A stretch of DNA of 64,000 bases from Hafnia alvei (GCF_034424155.1 NZ_CP139992.1:4542012-4606011), one strand, 5' to 3'; counted from the first letter of the stretch, positions 45,718 through 54,654 are shown. The notes: a model not told the origin generated them from the letters alone. A program made the numbers and translations.

Positions 45718-46413
45718 CTAGAAAAAGCTTTTAATTTTTTCTGTAATTTTCTTATTGAGCTGACAGACTCTGGCCTCGGTAAGATCCAGCACCAGTGCTA
45801 TCTCTTTCAGACTCATTTCATGCTGATAATAGAGGCTCAAGATCAGCTGCTCGCGTTTGTCGAGGCTGGCCAAAGCAACACGCAAGGTATTGCTGACCAT
45901 CATCTCGTCCTCCAACGGACGGCTATTGAGCGCGGAGCCCACGCCGTCGTTAGAGAGTAAATCATCAAGGCTTTCCAGCGACTTAGCGCAGTCGAGCAAC
46001 AGATATTCCTGATACTCCTGCGGCGAGATCTCCAGTCGCCCTGCAATTTCTTCATAGCTAGGTTCTTTGCCTAGCTCTCGCGCCAGCTCGCGGATGGCGT
46101 CATTCAGTTTGTGGGTCTTCTGTCGTAAGCGGCGCGGGCGCCAGTCTAACTGACGCAGTTCATCTAACACGGCGCCGCGAATTCGGTGAATAGCATAAGC
46201 ACCGAACTGCTCATCGGGATGTCCGTAACGACGCAAGGACGAGAGCAACCCCATTAGGGCGATCTGTTCCATGTCCTCGCGGTCGAGAACGCTGCTTGTT
46301 TGGTAAGACAGCTGTCTTACCACACGTTTTACCAACGGCAGATACGCAGTGAGATACTGCGTTTCTTGCGCCGGAGTCAGCGCTTCATTGGTCATAAAAT
46401 CCATTATTTCCAT
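45718..46413 (-). CDS. lafS: Lateral flagellar sigma factor LafS (sigma-28 type)
   Basis: 231 residues, FliA-like. Region 2 is LPLVKRVVRQLSYQ and LDREDMEQIALMGLLSSLRRY; region 4 is LDKREQLILSLYYQHEMSLKEIALVLDLTEARVCQL. It should direct late lateral genes, including both lafA copies. The start at 46413 is the longest; MDFMTNE nine bases later is also possible. Confidence 0.93.
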   Translation of the reverse strand: MEIMDFMTNEALTPAQETQYLTAYLPLVKRVVRQLSYQTSSVLDREDMEQIALMGLLSSLRRYGHPDEQFGAYAIHRIRGAVLDELRQLDWRPRRLRQKTHKLNDAIRELARELGKEPSYEEIAGRLEISPQEYQEYLLLDCAKSLESLDDLLSNDGVGSALNSRPLEDEMMVSNTLRVALASLDKREQLILSLYYQHEMSLKEIALVLDLTEARVCQLNKKITEKIKSFF

Positions 46414-46434
46414 TGCTCGTGTTTCTATCGCTTT

Positions 46435-46908
46435 CTATTGAAAGACCATCTTGCTAATGATGACATCGTGAAACGGCACGCCCGTATTCAGTGCTTTAAA
46501 CTTCGTCACATACGCCGCCATTAGCTGTTCACGCAGCTCAACCACGTTCATGCCGCGAATATGTGAATATTCCATATCGGATAACAGGCTAACGGTCGCC
46601 CCACGGATTGCAGGAACCATCGCCTCGGTACGCGCAGTTTCCTTGCCATCAGACGTGGCGAGCGCCAGTTCTAAAAGTAAATAGCGTTCTTTTTTGTTAT
46701 CGCTTTTCAGGGTGATAACAACGTTTTTGATTTCGACAAACTCTACGGTGGCCTCACCATCAGCGGAGGAGAACATCTTAGAAATTTTGTCACCCACACC
46801 GTTTTCGGGCTGAGCCAGAATGTGATTTCCCATTACGGCCAAAACCGCCGCCAGCACAGCGGCGACTAATGCAATTACCAAACCTAATGAAAATGTTTTT
46901 ACGGTCAT
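46435..46908 (-). CDS. lafF: Lateral flagellar FliL-like protein LafF
   Basis: 157 residues. One N-terminal membrane helix (about 7-27), then a periplasmic FliL domain (VEFVEIKNVVITLKSDNKKER; VVELREQLMAAYVTKFK). FliL proteins surround and stabilise the stator. Located between lafE and lafS as in other Flag-2 clusters. Confidence 0.88.
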   Translation of the reverse strand: MTVKTFSLGLVIALVAAVLAAVLAVMGNHILAQPENGVGDKISKMFSSADGEATVEFVEIKNVVITLKSDNKKERYLLLELALATSDGKETARTEAMVPAIRGATVSLLSDMEYSHIRGMNVVELREQLMAAYVTKFKALNTGVPFHDVIISKMVFQ

Positions 46909-46927
46909 ATATGTCTTATTCAGTAGT

Positions 46928-48046
46928 TCAAATTGTCATGAGGACAGATTCATCCTCGCGGGTTTTCTTCGATGATTCAGTGGCTTCACTGTCCAGCGGT
47001 GTACCCGAGAGAATGAAAGGCTGCTGAGCTTCGCCTTGATGCCCATGCCCTGATTGTTGCTGTGAGTTTTGCGAGGAAACTTGAACGTTCACCTGCACAA
47101 AGTTCTGGTCAGTCAGACTTTGGCGCAGTTCATTACTGACCTGCTGCAGGGCGCGATAAACCTCGCCTTGGCTGGCATTGATGTGCACCTGCAAACGTCC
47201 AGACTCAAATTGAATCGAGATATCGATCTTGCCCATATCCGGCGGATCGAGTCGGATCGTGGCATGTTGAACCTGATTTTTAACCTGAACCTGTAAGCGC
47301 TCACCGAGTGAATTTTGTAACTGCTGCGGCCAGCGCTCTTCGCTGGATTCCAGCTTCAGCGGCGCAGTAGTCGCATTAAAATTCTGCACCGTTGAAGCCA
47401 CGTTATTACCTACGCTTGAAGGCGCAGACGTGGCTAACGACGCATTCAGGAGATCGCTGGGTACAGAGGAATGCTGTTGCATCGCAGGACTAAACGCTTC
47501 GTGGGTCTTGGTCATTGCCGATGAGATGGCAATATCAGACGGCGTAGCGTTTAACGCAGCGTTCAGCAATGACGCATTCACCGGCTGAGAAGCGCCTGTC
47601 GTCACCGGTTGAGCCGTCGTTTGGCGGCTTAGCATCAGCAATTCAGCAGAAGCGTGTTGCTCACCCTGCGGCGTTGCCGCCTGCTGAGCCGGTGGCTGGT
47701 AGGTGTTCAATAGCAGATTCAACATCTGCTGTTGATCTTCCTGCGGCAAGCTCGCCAGATCGTCGGCATCCGCATCGCTATCGGCAGAAGGCAGCGCAGT
47801 ATCCGCGTTTGTGCCTCCCACAGCAGGACGCAACCCCGTAACACCAGACTGAGCAAGCAAAGAGCCCACCATACTGAGCAGCTCATGACTGAACTGCGCG
47901 GTGTTTTCCGGTAATGCGCCACTATTTAGCACTCCACCGACCGCCCCGATCATCGGCGCGGCGCCAGTCGAATCACCGATAGACACGGCAGAAGATGCGT
48001 CCATCGCAGTCGGCATTGAGCTAGAAACCAGATCCATCATGCTCAT
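46928..48046 (-). CDS. lafE: Lateral flagellar hook-length control protein LafE (FliK-like)
   Basis: 372 residues. A Ser/Ala/Gln-rich, low-complexity N-terminal ruler region is followed by a C-terminal Flg_hook domain (ATIRLDPPDMGKIDISIQFE; NELRQSLTDQNFVQVNVQV). It measures hook length and switches export to filament proteins. The ATG overlaps the lafD stop as TAATG. Confidence 0.9.
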   Translation of the reverse strand: MSMMDLVSSSMPTAMDASSAVSIGDSTGAAPMIGAVGGVLNSGALPENTAQFSHELLSMVGSLLAQSGVTGLRPAVGGTNADTALPSADSDADADDLASLPQEDQQQMLNLLLNTYQPPAQQAATPQGEQHASAELLMLSRQTTAQPVTTGASQPVNASLLNAALNATPSDIAISSAMTKTHEAFSPAMQQHSSVPSDLLNASLATSAPSSVGNNVASTVQNFNATTAPLKLESSEERWPQQLQNSLGERLQVQVKNQVQHATIRLDPPDMGKIDISIQFESGRLQVHINASQGEVYRALQQVSNELRQSLTDQNFVQVNVQVSSQNSQQQSGHGHQGEAQQPFILSGTPLDSEATESSKKTREDESVLMTI

Positions 48047-48351
48047 TATTCGCTGTCCTCATCGCCGCCAAAGGTGGCATAAGCGATTGCCCCTTCGCGG
48101 TTATTACGGTGCAAAGCCATCTTGTGCTCGAGTTCTGCGCTTTGCTGGCGGCAGATCTCATTCACGCGATGATGAGTATCTTTCAGCATCATCAAGGCCT
48201 GCCGCTTTTGCTCGCTCAACGGCTGCCCGCTGAGTGAACTCAGTAACGAAGCGATCTGCTTATCAACATTCCGCACCTGTACCCAATCACGCTGCTGAGT
48301 GGCACTCTTCAACGCGTTGGCAAGGAACTGAATCAGCTGAATATCATCCAT
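48046..48351 (-). CDS. lafD: Lateral flagellar protein LafD (FliT-like chaperone position)
   Basis: 101 residues from MDDIQLIQFL, mostly helical and without a clear domain. By position between lafC (FliS-like) and lafE it corresponds to LafD, thought to be the FliT-type chaperone. The frame is open further upstream inside lafC; I chose the ATG that overlaps the lafC end by 8 bases. Confidence 0.72.
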   Translation of the reverse strand: MDDIQLIQFLANALKSATQQRDWVQVRNVDKQIASLLSSLSGQPLSEQKRQALMMLKDTHHRVNEICRQQSAELEHKMALHRNNREGAIAYATFGGDEDSE

Positions 48352-48739
48352 TCTGCTTACCCATCTCTTCCCAACCTTCACGCAGGTTGTTGAGGATGGC
48401 TTCCACTTCATCAATGTATTCAACCGACAGCTTGTGGCTAGCGTCATAAAGACGGTAAACGCAGTAGTCATACAGGTTTGCCAAGCTCAAGGCCAAGTCA
48501 CCACCCTTTTCGTAATCCAGCGCGCTTGTCAGCGCATTGAGAATATCGATGCACTTATTAATGCTCTGAACTTTACGTTCATAGCGCTTGGCAACAATGT
48601 GGCTCTTGGCGCGAACCAGTTCATCCATGAGACCGCTAAACAGCATAAGAACCAGCTGATGAGGGGTCGCGGCGGCGGCCTGAATCGCCAGATCTGAATC
48701 CTGATAAAGGCCGTATCCTTCCTGTTGAGTTCCGTACAT
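48344..48739 (-). CDS. lafC: Lateral flagellin chaperone LafC (FliS-like)
   Basis: 131 residues, helical bundle with the FliS signature LDYEKGGDLALSLANLYDYCVYRL (in two adjoining segments) and an N-terminal Tyr-rich start. Binds the flagellin C terminus to prevent early polymerisation. Follows lafB by 15 bases. Confidence 0.93.
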   Translation of the reverse strand: MYGTQQEGYGLYQDSDLAIQAAAATPHQLVLMLFSGLMDELVRAKSHIVAKRYERKVQSINKCIDILNALTSALDYEKGGDLALSLANLYDYCVYRLYDASHKLSVEYIDEVEAILNNLREGWEEMGKQNG

Positions 48740-48754
48740 AAAACCTGCGTTTCC

Positions 48755-50077
48755 TTAGACTAAGCCAAACATACTCATCGTGTTGTTCATCTGAGACATC
48801 ACCTGTTGCAACTGGGTAAACTGCTTCAGATAACGGTTATAAGAGTTCTCATAACGGGTGCTAATTTTTTCACTGCGGTCAGTCAGCTGCGTTTCCTGAC
48901 GATCCAGAGATTCTTGACGGCCCTTAATCACGCCGTTGGTGCTGTTCAGATATTTATCCAGCGACTTATCCATTTTCTTGATAAGGCCGTCATTGCCGTT
49001 AAACAGCGCGGTCAGCTGCGTCGGGTTATCTGTCAGCATTTTCTCGAGCTTTTCGCTGTCGAGTTCTAACTTGCCGTCTTTATCCGCGGTGATGCCGAAC
49101 TTAGTCATGTCCAAACCATCGATATTGGTACGAACCATGTTGTTCAGTTCACGCTCTAACGATGCAATTCCCGCATCACCGGCAAAGGCACCACGATCTT
49201 TTCCACCGCTGCCGCTAGCGGTTAATTTGCCAAGTGAATCACGCATCGTGTTATAGGCATCGATGAATGCTTTTACCTGTGTTTCAGTTTCACTGGTGTC
49301 GGTGTTGACGTTGATACGCAGTGGCGCATCACCAACCTTCTGTGCCTGATTCAGCTCAACGGTCACGCCGTCAATAACACCGTCTAACTTATTGGTACTG
49401 TTAGTAATTTTCAGGCCTGTATCGTTACCACCCAAATAAACGATGGCGTCTTTGGCTTCAGAGATCGTGGTTTTCTTACCTGAATCCATTTCAGCCGGAA
49501 TATCGCCACTCAGCTTAAGTTCGTTTTCTGCACCGGTTTTATCACTGCTGAGCATCAGCTTAACTTCGCCGTCGGTGCGGATTAGCGATGCGGTGATCGC
49601 TGGGCTTTTCTCTGAGCCATCGTTGGTTTTGTTGATGGCTCGAGCCAGATCTGACATGGTCTCTAGACCATCCATCTCGATATCAATAGACTTGCCATTG
49701 ACCTCAAGCGTGAAGGTGCCCGTCGCGTTGTTGACGGCATCATCGGTCATATCGTCGAACGCCACCTGATGCGAGCCCGCCAGTTGCTCAACGTAAAGGT
49801 TGTATGTTCCTTTGGTGGCGTTGGAGTTGGCGGTGACATTGGCAATATTGTCTAAACTGGTGGTGACCTTATTGGTCAGCAGGCCATTATTGGTTTTATT
49901 CAGCGCCGTTAATGCGGTGCGGAAATCCGTCATGGCACTTTTCAGCGCTTTTAACGCATCTTGCTGGCCGGTTAACGACGTTTGCTGTTTCTTCAGGGCT
50001 GCCTGCAATGCCATAACATCGTAGCTAGCCAACTGCGTTGCCATGGTCTGTGGGTCAATACTCGTAAAATCTGACAT
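48755..50077 (-). CDS. lafB: Lateral flagellar filament cap LafB (FliD-like)
   Basis: 440 residues, hook-associated protein 2. FliD_N (SIDPQTMATQLASYDVMAL; LTALNKTNNGLL) and FliD_C (ALFNGNDGLIKKMDKSLDKYL) domains are complete. Forms the cap under which flagellin assembles. Preceded by a consensus sigma-54 promoter, and probably the first gene of the lafBCDEFSTU unit. Confidence 0.94.
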   Translation of the reverse strand: MSDFTSIDPQTMATQLASYDVMALQAALKKQQTSLTGQQDALKALKSAMTDFRTALTALNKTNNGLLTNKVTTSLDNIANVTANSNATKGTYNLYVEQLAGSHQVAFDDMTDDAVNNATGTFTLEVNGKSIDIEMDGLETMSDLARAINKTNDGSEKSPAITASLIRTDGEVKLMLSSDKTGAENELKLSGDIPAEMDSGKKTTISEAKDAIVYLGGNDTGLKITNSTNKLDGVIDGVTVELNQAQKVGDAPLRINVNTDTSETETQVKAFIDAYNTMRDSLGKLTASGSGGKDRGAFAGDAGIASLERELNNMVRTNIDGLDMTKFGITADKDGKLELDSEKLEKMLTDNPTQLTALFNGNDGLIKKMDKSLDKYLNSTNGVIKGRQESLDRQETQLTDRSEKISTRYENSYNRYLKQFTQLQQVMSQMNNTMSMFGLV

Positions 50078-50149
50078 GCTGATCCTCCGGACGCGCTGGC
50101 GAGTAGAAATGGTTACCTACAGGGTTACCGATAAATCCCCCACAGATAA

Positions 50150-50165
50150 AGCAAAGTACGTGCCA
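50150..50165 (-). promoter_or_regulatory. Sigma-54 promoter of lafB
   Basis: On the minus strand TGGCACG-TACT-TTGCT is a full match to the sigma-54 consensus (GG at -24, GC at -12). It lies about 73 bases before the lafB start. It is likely activated by the lateral regulator LafK, which would be outside the window. Confidence 0.9.
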
Positions 50166-50256
50166 ACTTTTTAGTTAATTTAAATCAATGAGATGGGTGA
50201 CTACCGGAAGGTGTTTTTCCTGATATTGACGGAAAGAGGAAGTATTCCGGCAGAAA

Positions 50257-50287
50257 TAAAAACACCGCCCAAGAGCGGTGTTTTTTT
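50257..50287 (-). terminator. Terminator of the second flagellin gene
   Basis: ACACCGC / GCGGTGT stem with T and A runs on both sides, directly after the flagellin stop codon. Confidence 0.92.
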
Positions 50288-50308
50288 GCATTATGGTGTC
50301 ATCGCTGA

Positions 50309-51199
50309 TTAGCCCAGCAGAGACATCACCATGCCTGACATGCTGTTTGACTGCTTCAGCATAGACATGCTGGTTTGTGCCAACATCTGCTGACGCGTCA
50401 TGGTTGATGCTTCAGAAGCGAAGTCGGCATCGCGGATGTTGCCCAGCGCCAGCTCGGTATTGTCCTGCATGTTTGCTAGGTTCGCAGAGGTATGCCCCAG
50501 ACGGTTGATGTTCGCACCCAGAGATGAACGCAGAGAACCAACTTCTTTTAGCGCGCCTTCCAAATCAGCGATAGCGCCAGAAGCACTCGTCGCAGAATTC
50601 AGTTTCAACGCTCCCAGACCAGTACCAGGGACAGTTGTACCACTTGGGTTAGTGGTTGCTGCTGTACCGATAGTTTTGGTTAAGCCAGACAACTGGCTAG
50701 AAACATTAACATTCAGCGTTTCTGCGTTGCTAGAACCGATCTGGAAGTTCAGGCCACCAGTGCTAGCCAGACCTGTAGTACCGCTCAGCAGTTTAGTGCC
50801 GCCGTAGCTGGTGTTGCTCATAATGTTGCCCAGCTCAGAGTTCAGCTGATCGAATTCAGACTGCAGGGATGCACGGTCTTCACTTGAGTTAGTGTCGTTC
50901 GCTGCCTGAGTGGCTAAGTCTTTCATGCGGTACATGATGTTGCTGACTTCATCGAATGCGCCTTCAGCGGTCTGCAACATAGAAGTTGCATCGGCGATGT
51001 TGCGTTTTGCGACGGTCATGCCGTTAGTCTGGCCCTGCAGACGGGAAGCGATCTGCATGCCTGCTGCATCATCTGCCGCAGAGTTGATACGCTTGCCGGT
51101 ACCCAGTCGTTCCATCGACGTAGACAGCAGGCTGTTAGATTTATTCAGCGCGTTCGTAGAAGCCATGGAAGAGGCATTGGTAAAGATAGATAAAGCCAT
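50309..51199 (-). CDS. lafA: Lateral flagellin LafA, copy 2
   Basis: 296 residues. Conserved flagellin ends (N-terminal SMERLGTGKRINSAADDAAG; C-terminal NMQDNTELALGNIRDADFAS) surround a short variable centre, so the outer D2/D3 domains are missing, as is usual for lateral flagellins. It differs from copy 1 at 11 residues, mainly between 134 and 230. It has its own promoter motif and terminator. Confidence 0.95.
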   Translation of the reverse strand: MALSIFTNASSMASTNALNKSNSLLSTSMERLGTGKRINSAADDAAGMQIASRLQGQTNGMTVAKRNIADATSMLQTAEGAFDEVSNIMYRMKDLATQAANDTNSSEDRASLQSEFDQLNSELGNIMSNTSYGGTKLLSGTTGLASTGGLNFQIGSSNAETLNVNVSSQLSGLTKTIGTAATTNPSGTTVPGTGLGALKLNSATSASGAIADLEGALKEVGSLRSSLGANINRLGHTSANLANMQDNTELALGNIRDADFASEASTMTRQQMLAQTSMSMLKQSNSMSGMVMSLLG

Positions 51200-51257
51200 T
51201 GTGTCGTCTCCTTCAGGGAATCCACCTATTTAGATTCCGCATCTCTCGTACTAATAG

Positions 51258-51284
51258 AAAACGACACACTGACTCTGCGAATTA
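51258..51284 (-). promoter_or_regulatory. Candidate LafS (sigma-28-like) promoter, flagellin copy 2
   Basis: TAATTCGC, 11 bases, GTCGTTTT: same spacing as the sigma-28 consensus and partial matches in both boxes. The boxes are shared with the other flagellin gene while the spacer between them is not. Confidence 0.5.
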
Positions 51285-51347
51285 AATCGAAAACTAAAAA
51301 AATTAAACAAAATTTTCATTGGCTAATGGTGACTGCCTGATAGATAC

Positions 51348-51374
51348 AAAAACACCGCCCATAGGCGGTGTTTT
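51348..51374 (-). terminator. Terminator of the first flagellin gene
   Basis: ACACCGCC/GGCGGTGT stem with a short loop and flanking A/T runs, downstream of the copy 1 stop. Nearly the same as the copy 2 terminator. Confidence 0.88.
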
Positions 51375-51394
51375 CACGAGAGTCATGCGGAATA

Positions 51395-52285
51395 TTAGCC
51401 CAGCAGAGACATTACCATGCCTGACATGCTGTTTGACTGCTTCAGCATAGACATGCTGGTCTGTGCCAACATCTGCTGACGCGTCATGGTTGACGCTTCA
51501 GACGCGAAGTCCGCATCGCGGATGTTGCCCAGTGCCAGCTCGGTGTTGTCCTGCATGTTTGCCAGGTTCGCAGAGGTGTGGCCCAGACGGTTAATGTTGG
51601 CACCCAATGTTGAACGCAGGGAACCAACGTCTTTCAGAGCGCTTTCCAGGCTTGCAATGGCGCCAGAAGCATTAGTCGCAGAATCCAGTTTCAACGCTCC
51701 CAGACCAGTACCAGGGACAGTTGCACCACTTGGGTTAGTGGTTGCTGCTGTACCGATAGTTTTGGTTAAGCCAGACAGCTGGCTAGAAACATTAACATTC
51801 AGCGTTTCTGCGTTGCTAGAACCGATCTGGAAGTTCAGGCCACCAGTGCTAGCCAAACCAGTACCGCCGCTCAGCAGTTTGGTACCACCGAAGCTAGTGT
51901 TATCCATGATGTTGCCCAGCTCAGAGTTCAGCTGATCGAATTCAGACTGCAGGGATGCACGGTCTTCAGTGGAGTTCGTGTCGTTCGCTGCCTGAGTTGC
52001 CAGGTCTTTCATGCGGTACATGATGTTGCTCACTTCATCGAATGCGCCTTCAGCGGTCTGCAGCATAGAAGTTGCATCGGCAATGTTACGTTTTGCAACG
52101 GTCATGCCGTTAGTCTGGCCCTGCAGACGGGAAGCGATCTGCATGCCTGCTGCGTCATCTGCCGCAGAGTTGATACGCTTGCCGGTACCCAGTCGTTCCA
52201 TCGATGTGGACAGCAGGCTGTTAGATTTATTCAGCGCGTTCGTAGAAGCCATGGAAGAGGCATTGGTAAAGATAGATAAAGCCAT
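51395..52285 (-). CDS. lafA: Lateral flagellin LafA, copy 1
   Basis: 296 residues, 285 identical to copy 2. Flagellin N and C domains are complete; the central region is short. The duplication includes about 40 bases of leader with the GAAGGAGAC ribosome site and the terminator. First flagellin gene after the lafZ spacer. Confidence 0.95.
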   Translation of the reverse strand: MALSIFTNASSMASTNALNKSNSLLSTSMERLGTGKRINSAADDAAGMQIASRLQGQTNGMTVAKRNIADATSMLQTAEGAFDEVSNIMYRMKDLATQAANDTNSTEDRASLQSEFDQLNSELGNIMDNTSFGGTKLLSGGTGLASTGGLNFQIGSSNAETLNVNVSSQLSGLTKTIGTAATTNPSGATVPGTGLGALKLDSATNASGAIASLESALKDVGSLRSTLGANINRLGHTSANLANMQDNTELALGNIRDADFASEASTMTRQQMLAQTSMSMLKQSNSMSGMVMSLLG

Positions 52286-52343
52286 TGTGTCGTCTCCTTC
52301 AGGGAATCCACCTATTTAGATTCCGCAATTCTTGTACTAAGAG

Positions 52344-52370
52344 AGAACGACACGTCGACGATGAGAGTTA
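52344..52370 (-). promoter_or_regulatory. Candidate LafS (sigma-28-like) promoter, flagellin copy 1
   Basis: TAACTCTC, 11 bases, GTCGTTCT, matching the boxes upstream of copy 2 with identical spacing. Confidence 0.5.
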
Positions 52371-53094
52371 AATAGAAAATAAAAAAATCTTCAGTTCGAT
52401 AATTAGCTAGAAACTTCTTTCTTATATAGAAAAGCTTATTTTAAAAGATGACACCAATCAGCCTTCCTCAACCCAATCGCCATCAAGAATAAATAAACAT
52501 GATGGTTATATTAATGGCACTCTCTATATACCCACATTAGAGAAAAGGAATTAATAAATTAAAATATTATTAATAGCGACACAAATCAGAAAAATCTTAA
52601 GATAAAAGTCTTATTATTTTTACATTATTTTCACTTTGCTTATAATGCATCAGCGTTACCTTATTAGTTAAATTAACCCACAATTAATCACGGTTAACGC
52701 ATACAAAAAGATCACGCATTTCACAAATGAAATACAAAGGTATCTCAAAGGTACTATGTATTTACCTATAGACATATTTGGTCATAACTCCAGCGTAGAA
52801 ATAGAGCTACAGGCCTTGCGTGTTGGTATTTGTTCGCGTAAAACAGTGTTCTCGGAAGAGAATCTTCCTAAAAGAGATCGATATTGACCAGACACCTTCC
52901 CTCAAAAAGAGGCTGTTTGGAACGCTTTCGGGCATAAGAACACGATGTTCTTCAGTCCCCCACCGCAGCGGGCGGCAATTCATTGACGAATTATAAACGG
53001 ACTTTTTAACCCAATTTGCGTTAAGAGACGTTCTTTTGATCTCTCTAAAATACAATTATTTTACACATTAATGGTTTAATACTTCTGTAATTAA
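52371..53094. other. Long AT-rich spacer between lafA and lafZ
   Basis: No convincing gene. It holds a hairpin AAGAACA/TGTTCTT (52936-52952) followed by a GC-rich patch (CCCCCACCGCAGCGGGCGG). An 82-codon frame on the minus strand has no family features. Presumably the regulatory region of both divergent genes; it could hide a small RNA. Confidence 0.5.
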
Positions 53095-54060
53095 ATGAAT
53101 AAACGCTACTGTTCTGTTAATGATTGGCTCCTGGACATTTCTTCCGGTTCAATATTGCATTTAAATACCGGCGAAAGAAAAAGACTCGGTGAATACCAAT
53201 TAAAGCTATTAGATATCCTGACTCAGCATGCGGGAGAAATCCTCTCACGTGAAGAGCTAACCAATATGGTTTGGGAAAGGCGAGTGATAGGAAATAATAG
53301 CCTTCCTAATGCCGTGCATGCTTTACGTGTTGCGCTAGAAGATGATGGTAAACAACAAAAAATAATCAAAACCATACCTAAAAAAGGTTATTTACTAGAG
53401 TCATCTTATTGCCGCTGTATTGAAACAGAATCATCAAATGAGAATAAGAATATAACAGAGATACCTCCTGAAGGTATTTCTACGAATTCAAACAGCTACA
53501 ATGAAGAAGAAGCATCGTCTGATGTCGTTAGCGTGGAAACTTCGTCTCTGGGGATCAGTCCTGAACCTGGATATTATCAGGAAGCCTCCCAGCTAAACGA
53601 GCCTCAGCCCGCCAGAAAGCATTCATGGTTAGCCTATGCGGTTCTCATGCTGGTCGCCGTACTGGTCAGCGGCGCGATGGGCTATAAGTACCTGACGCTC
53701 AATAACAAATCGATCGCTGCCGCTCAGCAGGAAAACAACGTCTACAGCAATATTCGTTTGTATCAGATCGTGCAAGATGGCGACACATCGACATCCAAAG
53801 ATTCACTTTATATCAAGCTGAAGGACACGCTTTACCAACTCAACCAGCGCTTGAAGACCAAAAACATCTACATGGATGTTTACTATAAGGTCTCTGATCA
53901 AGTGCTGAACTATACGTTTTCAGTGGAAACCACCTGTGCCAACCAACAGCTCGCCATGACGATCTACCATTGGCGAACCGATACACGTCAGCTTAGCAAC
54001 CTGATCTTTCGTGAAACTGTGAGAAAAATAAATGAAATTCCAGCCTGTCAGAGCCAATAA
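53095..54060 (+). CDS. lafZ: Membrane-bound transcription regulator LafZ (ToxR/CadC-like)
   Basis: 321 residues. An N-terminal winged-helix domain of OmpR type (about 1-105; ILSREELTNMVWERRVI, SLPNAVHALRVALEDD, IIKTIPKKGYLLE) is followed by a disordered linker, one membrane helix (about 178-196) and a periplasmic domain. This matches the transmembrane regulator of Flag-2 clusters. Divergent from lafA, so it probably controls flagellin or late lateral genes in response to an envelope signal. Confidence 0.88.
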   Translation: MNKRYCSVNDWLLDISSGSILHLNTGERKRLGEYQLKLLDILTQHAGEILSREELTNMVWERRVIGNNSLPNAVHALRVALEDDGKQQKIIKTIPKKGYLLESSYCRCIETESSNENKNITEIPPEGISTNSNSYNEEEASSDVVSVETSSLGISPEPGYYQEASQLNEPQPARKHSWLAYAVLMLVAVLVSGAMGYKYLTLNNKSIAAAQQENNVYSNIRLYQIVQDGDTSTSKDSLYIKLKDTLYQLNQRLKTKNIYMDVYYKVSDQVLNYTFSVETTCANQQLAMTIYHWRTDTRQLSNLIFRETVRKINEIPACQSQ

Positions 54061-54499
54061 GCTGATATGGATGCTAAGCCTGCTTATTTTGTTAATCGGA
54101 ATACTCGGCTACACCGCATTATCCGTCGCGACGCCAAGCCTGAAACCAAGGCAAGGCACGGTGCAAATGGGCTTTTATGATCTGATGTCTCAGCAGAAAG
54201 AGCTCTATGACTCTCATTTAACCTCAGTGAACGGCACTATTCTTAACACCATCACTAACCCAAACGACACGCGCTTTGTGGTGAAAGGGAAATTTACGGA
54301 AACTCACCGCGAATTAGGCAAGGTGTACTATCTCTACTCGCAGATTTATTACAGTACGCCTCAACGACGTCTGATGATCGATGGGCTGATTGATTTTTTA
54401 CAGAATAATGAAGTGTGGATGATCCCACTGAAACTAGACGGCCAGCCGCTGGTGATAGGGCAAACCGGAATGATATTTTTATATCCTTTGGGGCATTAG
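54032..54499 (+). CDS. Small membrane protein overlapping lafZ
   Basis: 155 residues with one N-terminal membrane helix (about 11-32) and a periplasmic domain. Not recognised. The 29-base overlap with lafZ and identical membrane topology suggest translational coupling and an interaction with the LafZ periplasmic domain, by analogy with ToxS and ToxR. An ATG at 54068 is an alternative start. Confidence 0.75.
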   Translation: MKFQPVRANKLIWMLSLLILLIGILGYTALSVATPSLKPRQGTVQMGFYDLMSQQKELYDSHLTSVNGTILNTITNPNDTRFVVKGKFTETHRELGKVYYLYSQIYYSTPQRRLMIDGLIDFLQNNEVWMIPLKLDGQPLVIGQTGMIFLYPLGH

Positions 54500-54540
54500 T
54501 CTATACCCCCCTCCCAGCCAAGAAAAAAGCTAGGGCTAAA

Positions 54541-54642
54541 CCCCCTCCCAGCCTCCCCCTTCGCAGGGGGAGGAGCCGATCGAGGATCAATCCAACATCT
54601 CTGAACGATTCCCCCTGCCAAGGGGAGAGTTAGGGTGGGGTC
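54541..54642. repeat. GC-rich palindromic repeat, copy 3
   Basis: From CCCCCTCCCAGCC to TTAGGGTGGGGTC, same orientation as copy 2. A truncated copy start (CCCCCCTCCCAGCC) lies at 54506-54519. Confidence 0.85.
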
Positions 54643-54654
54643 ATTGAGATAACA

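Noticed and set aside
52807..53055. 82-codon minus-strand frame between lafA and lafZ
   Set aside because: No family features or ribosome site, composition like the surrounding spacer, and a hairpin runs through it.
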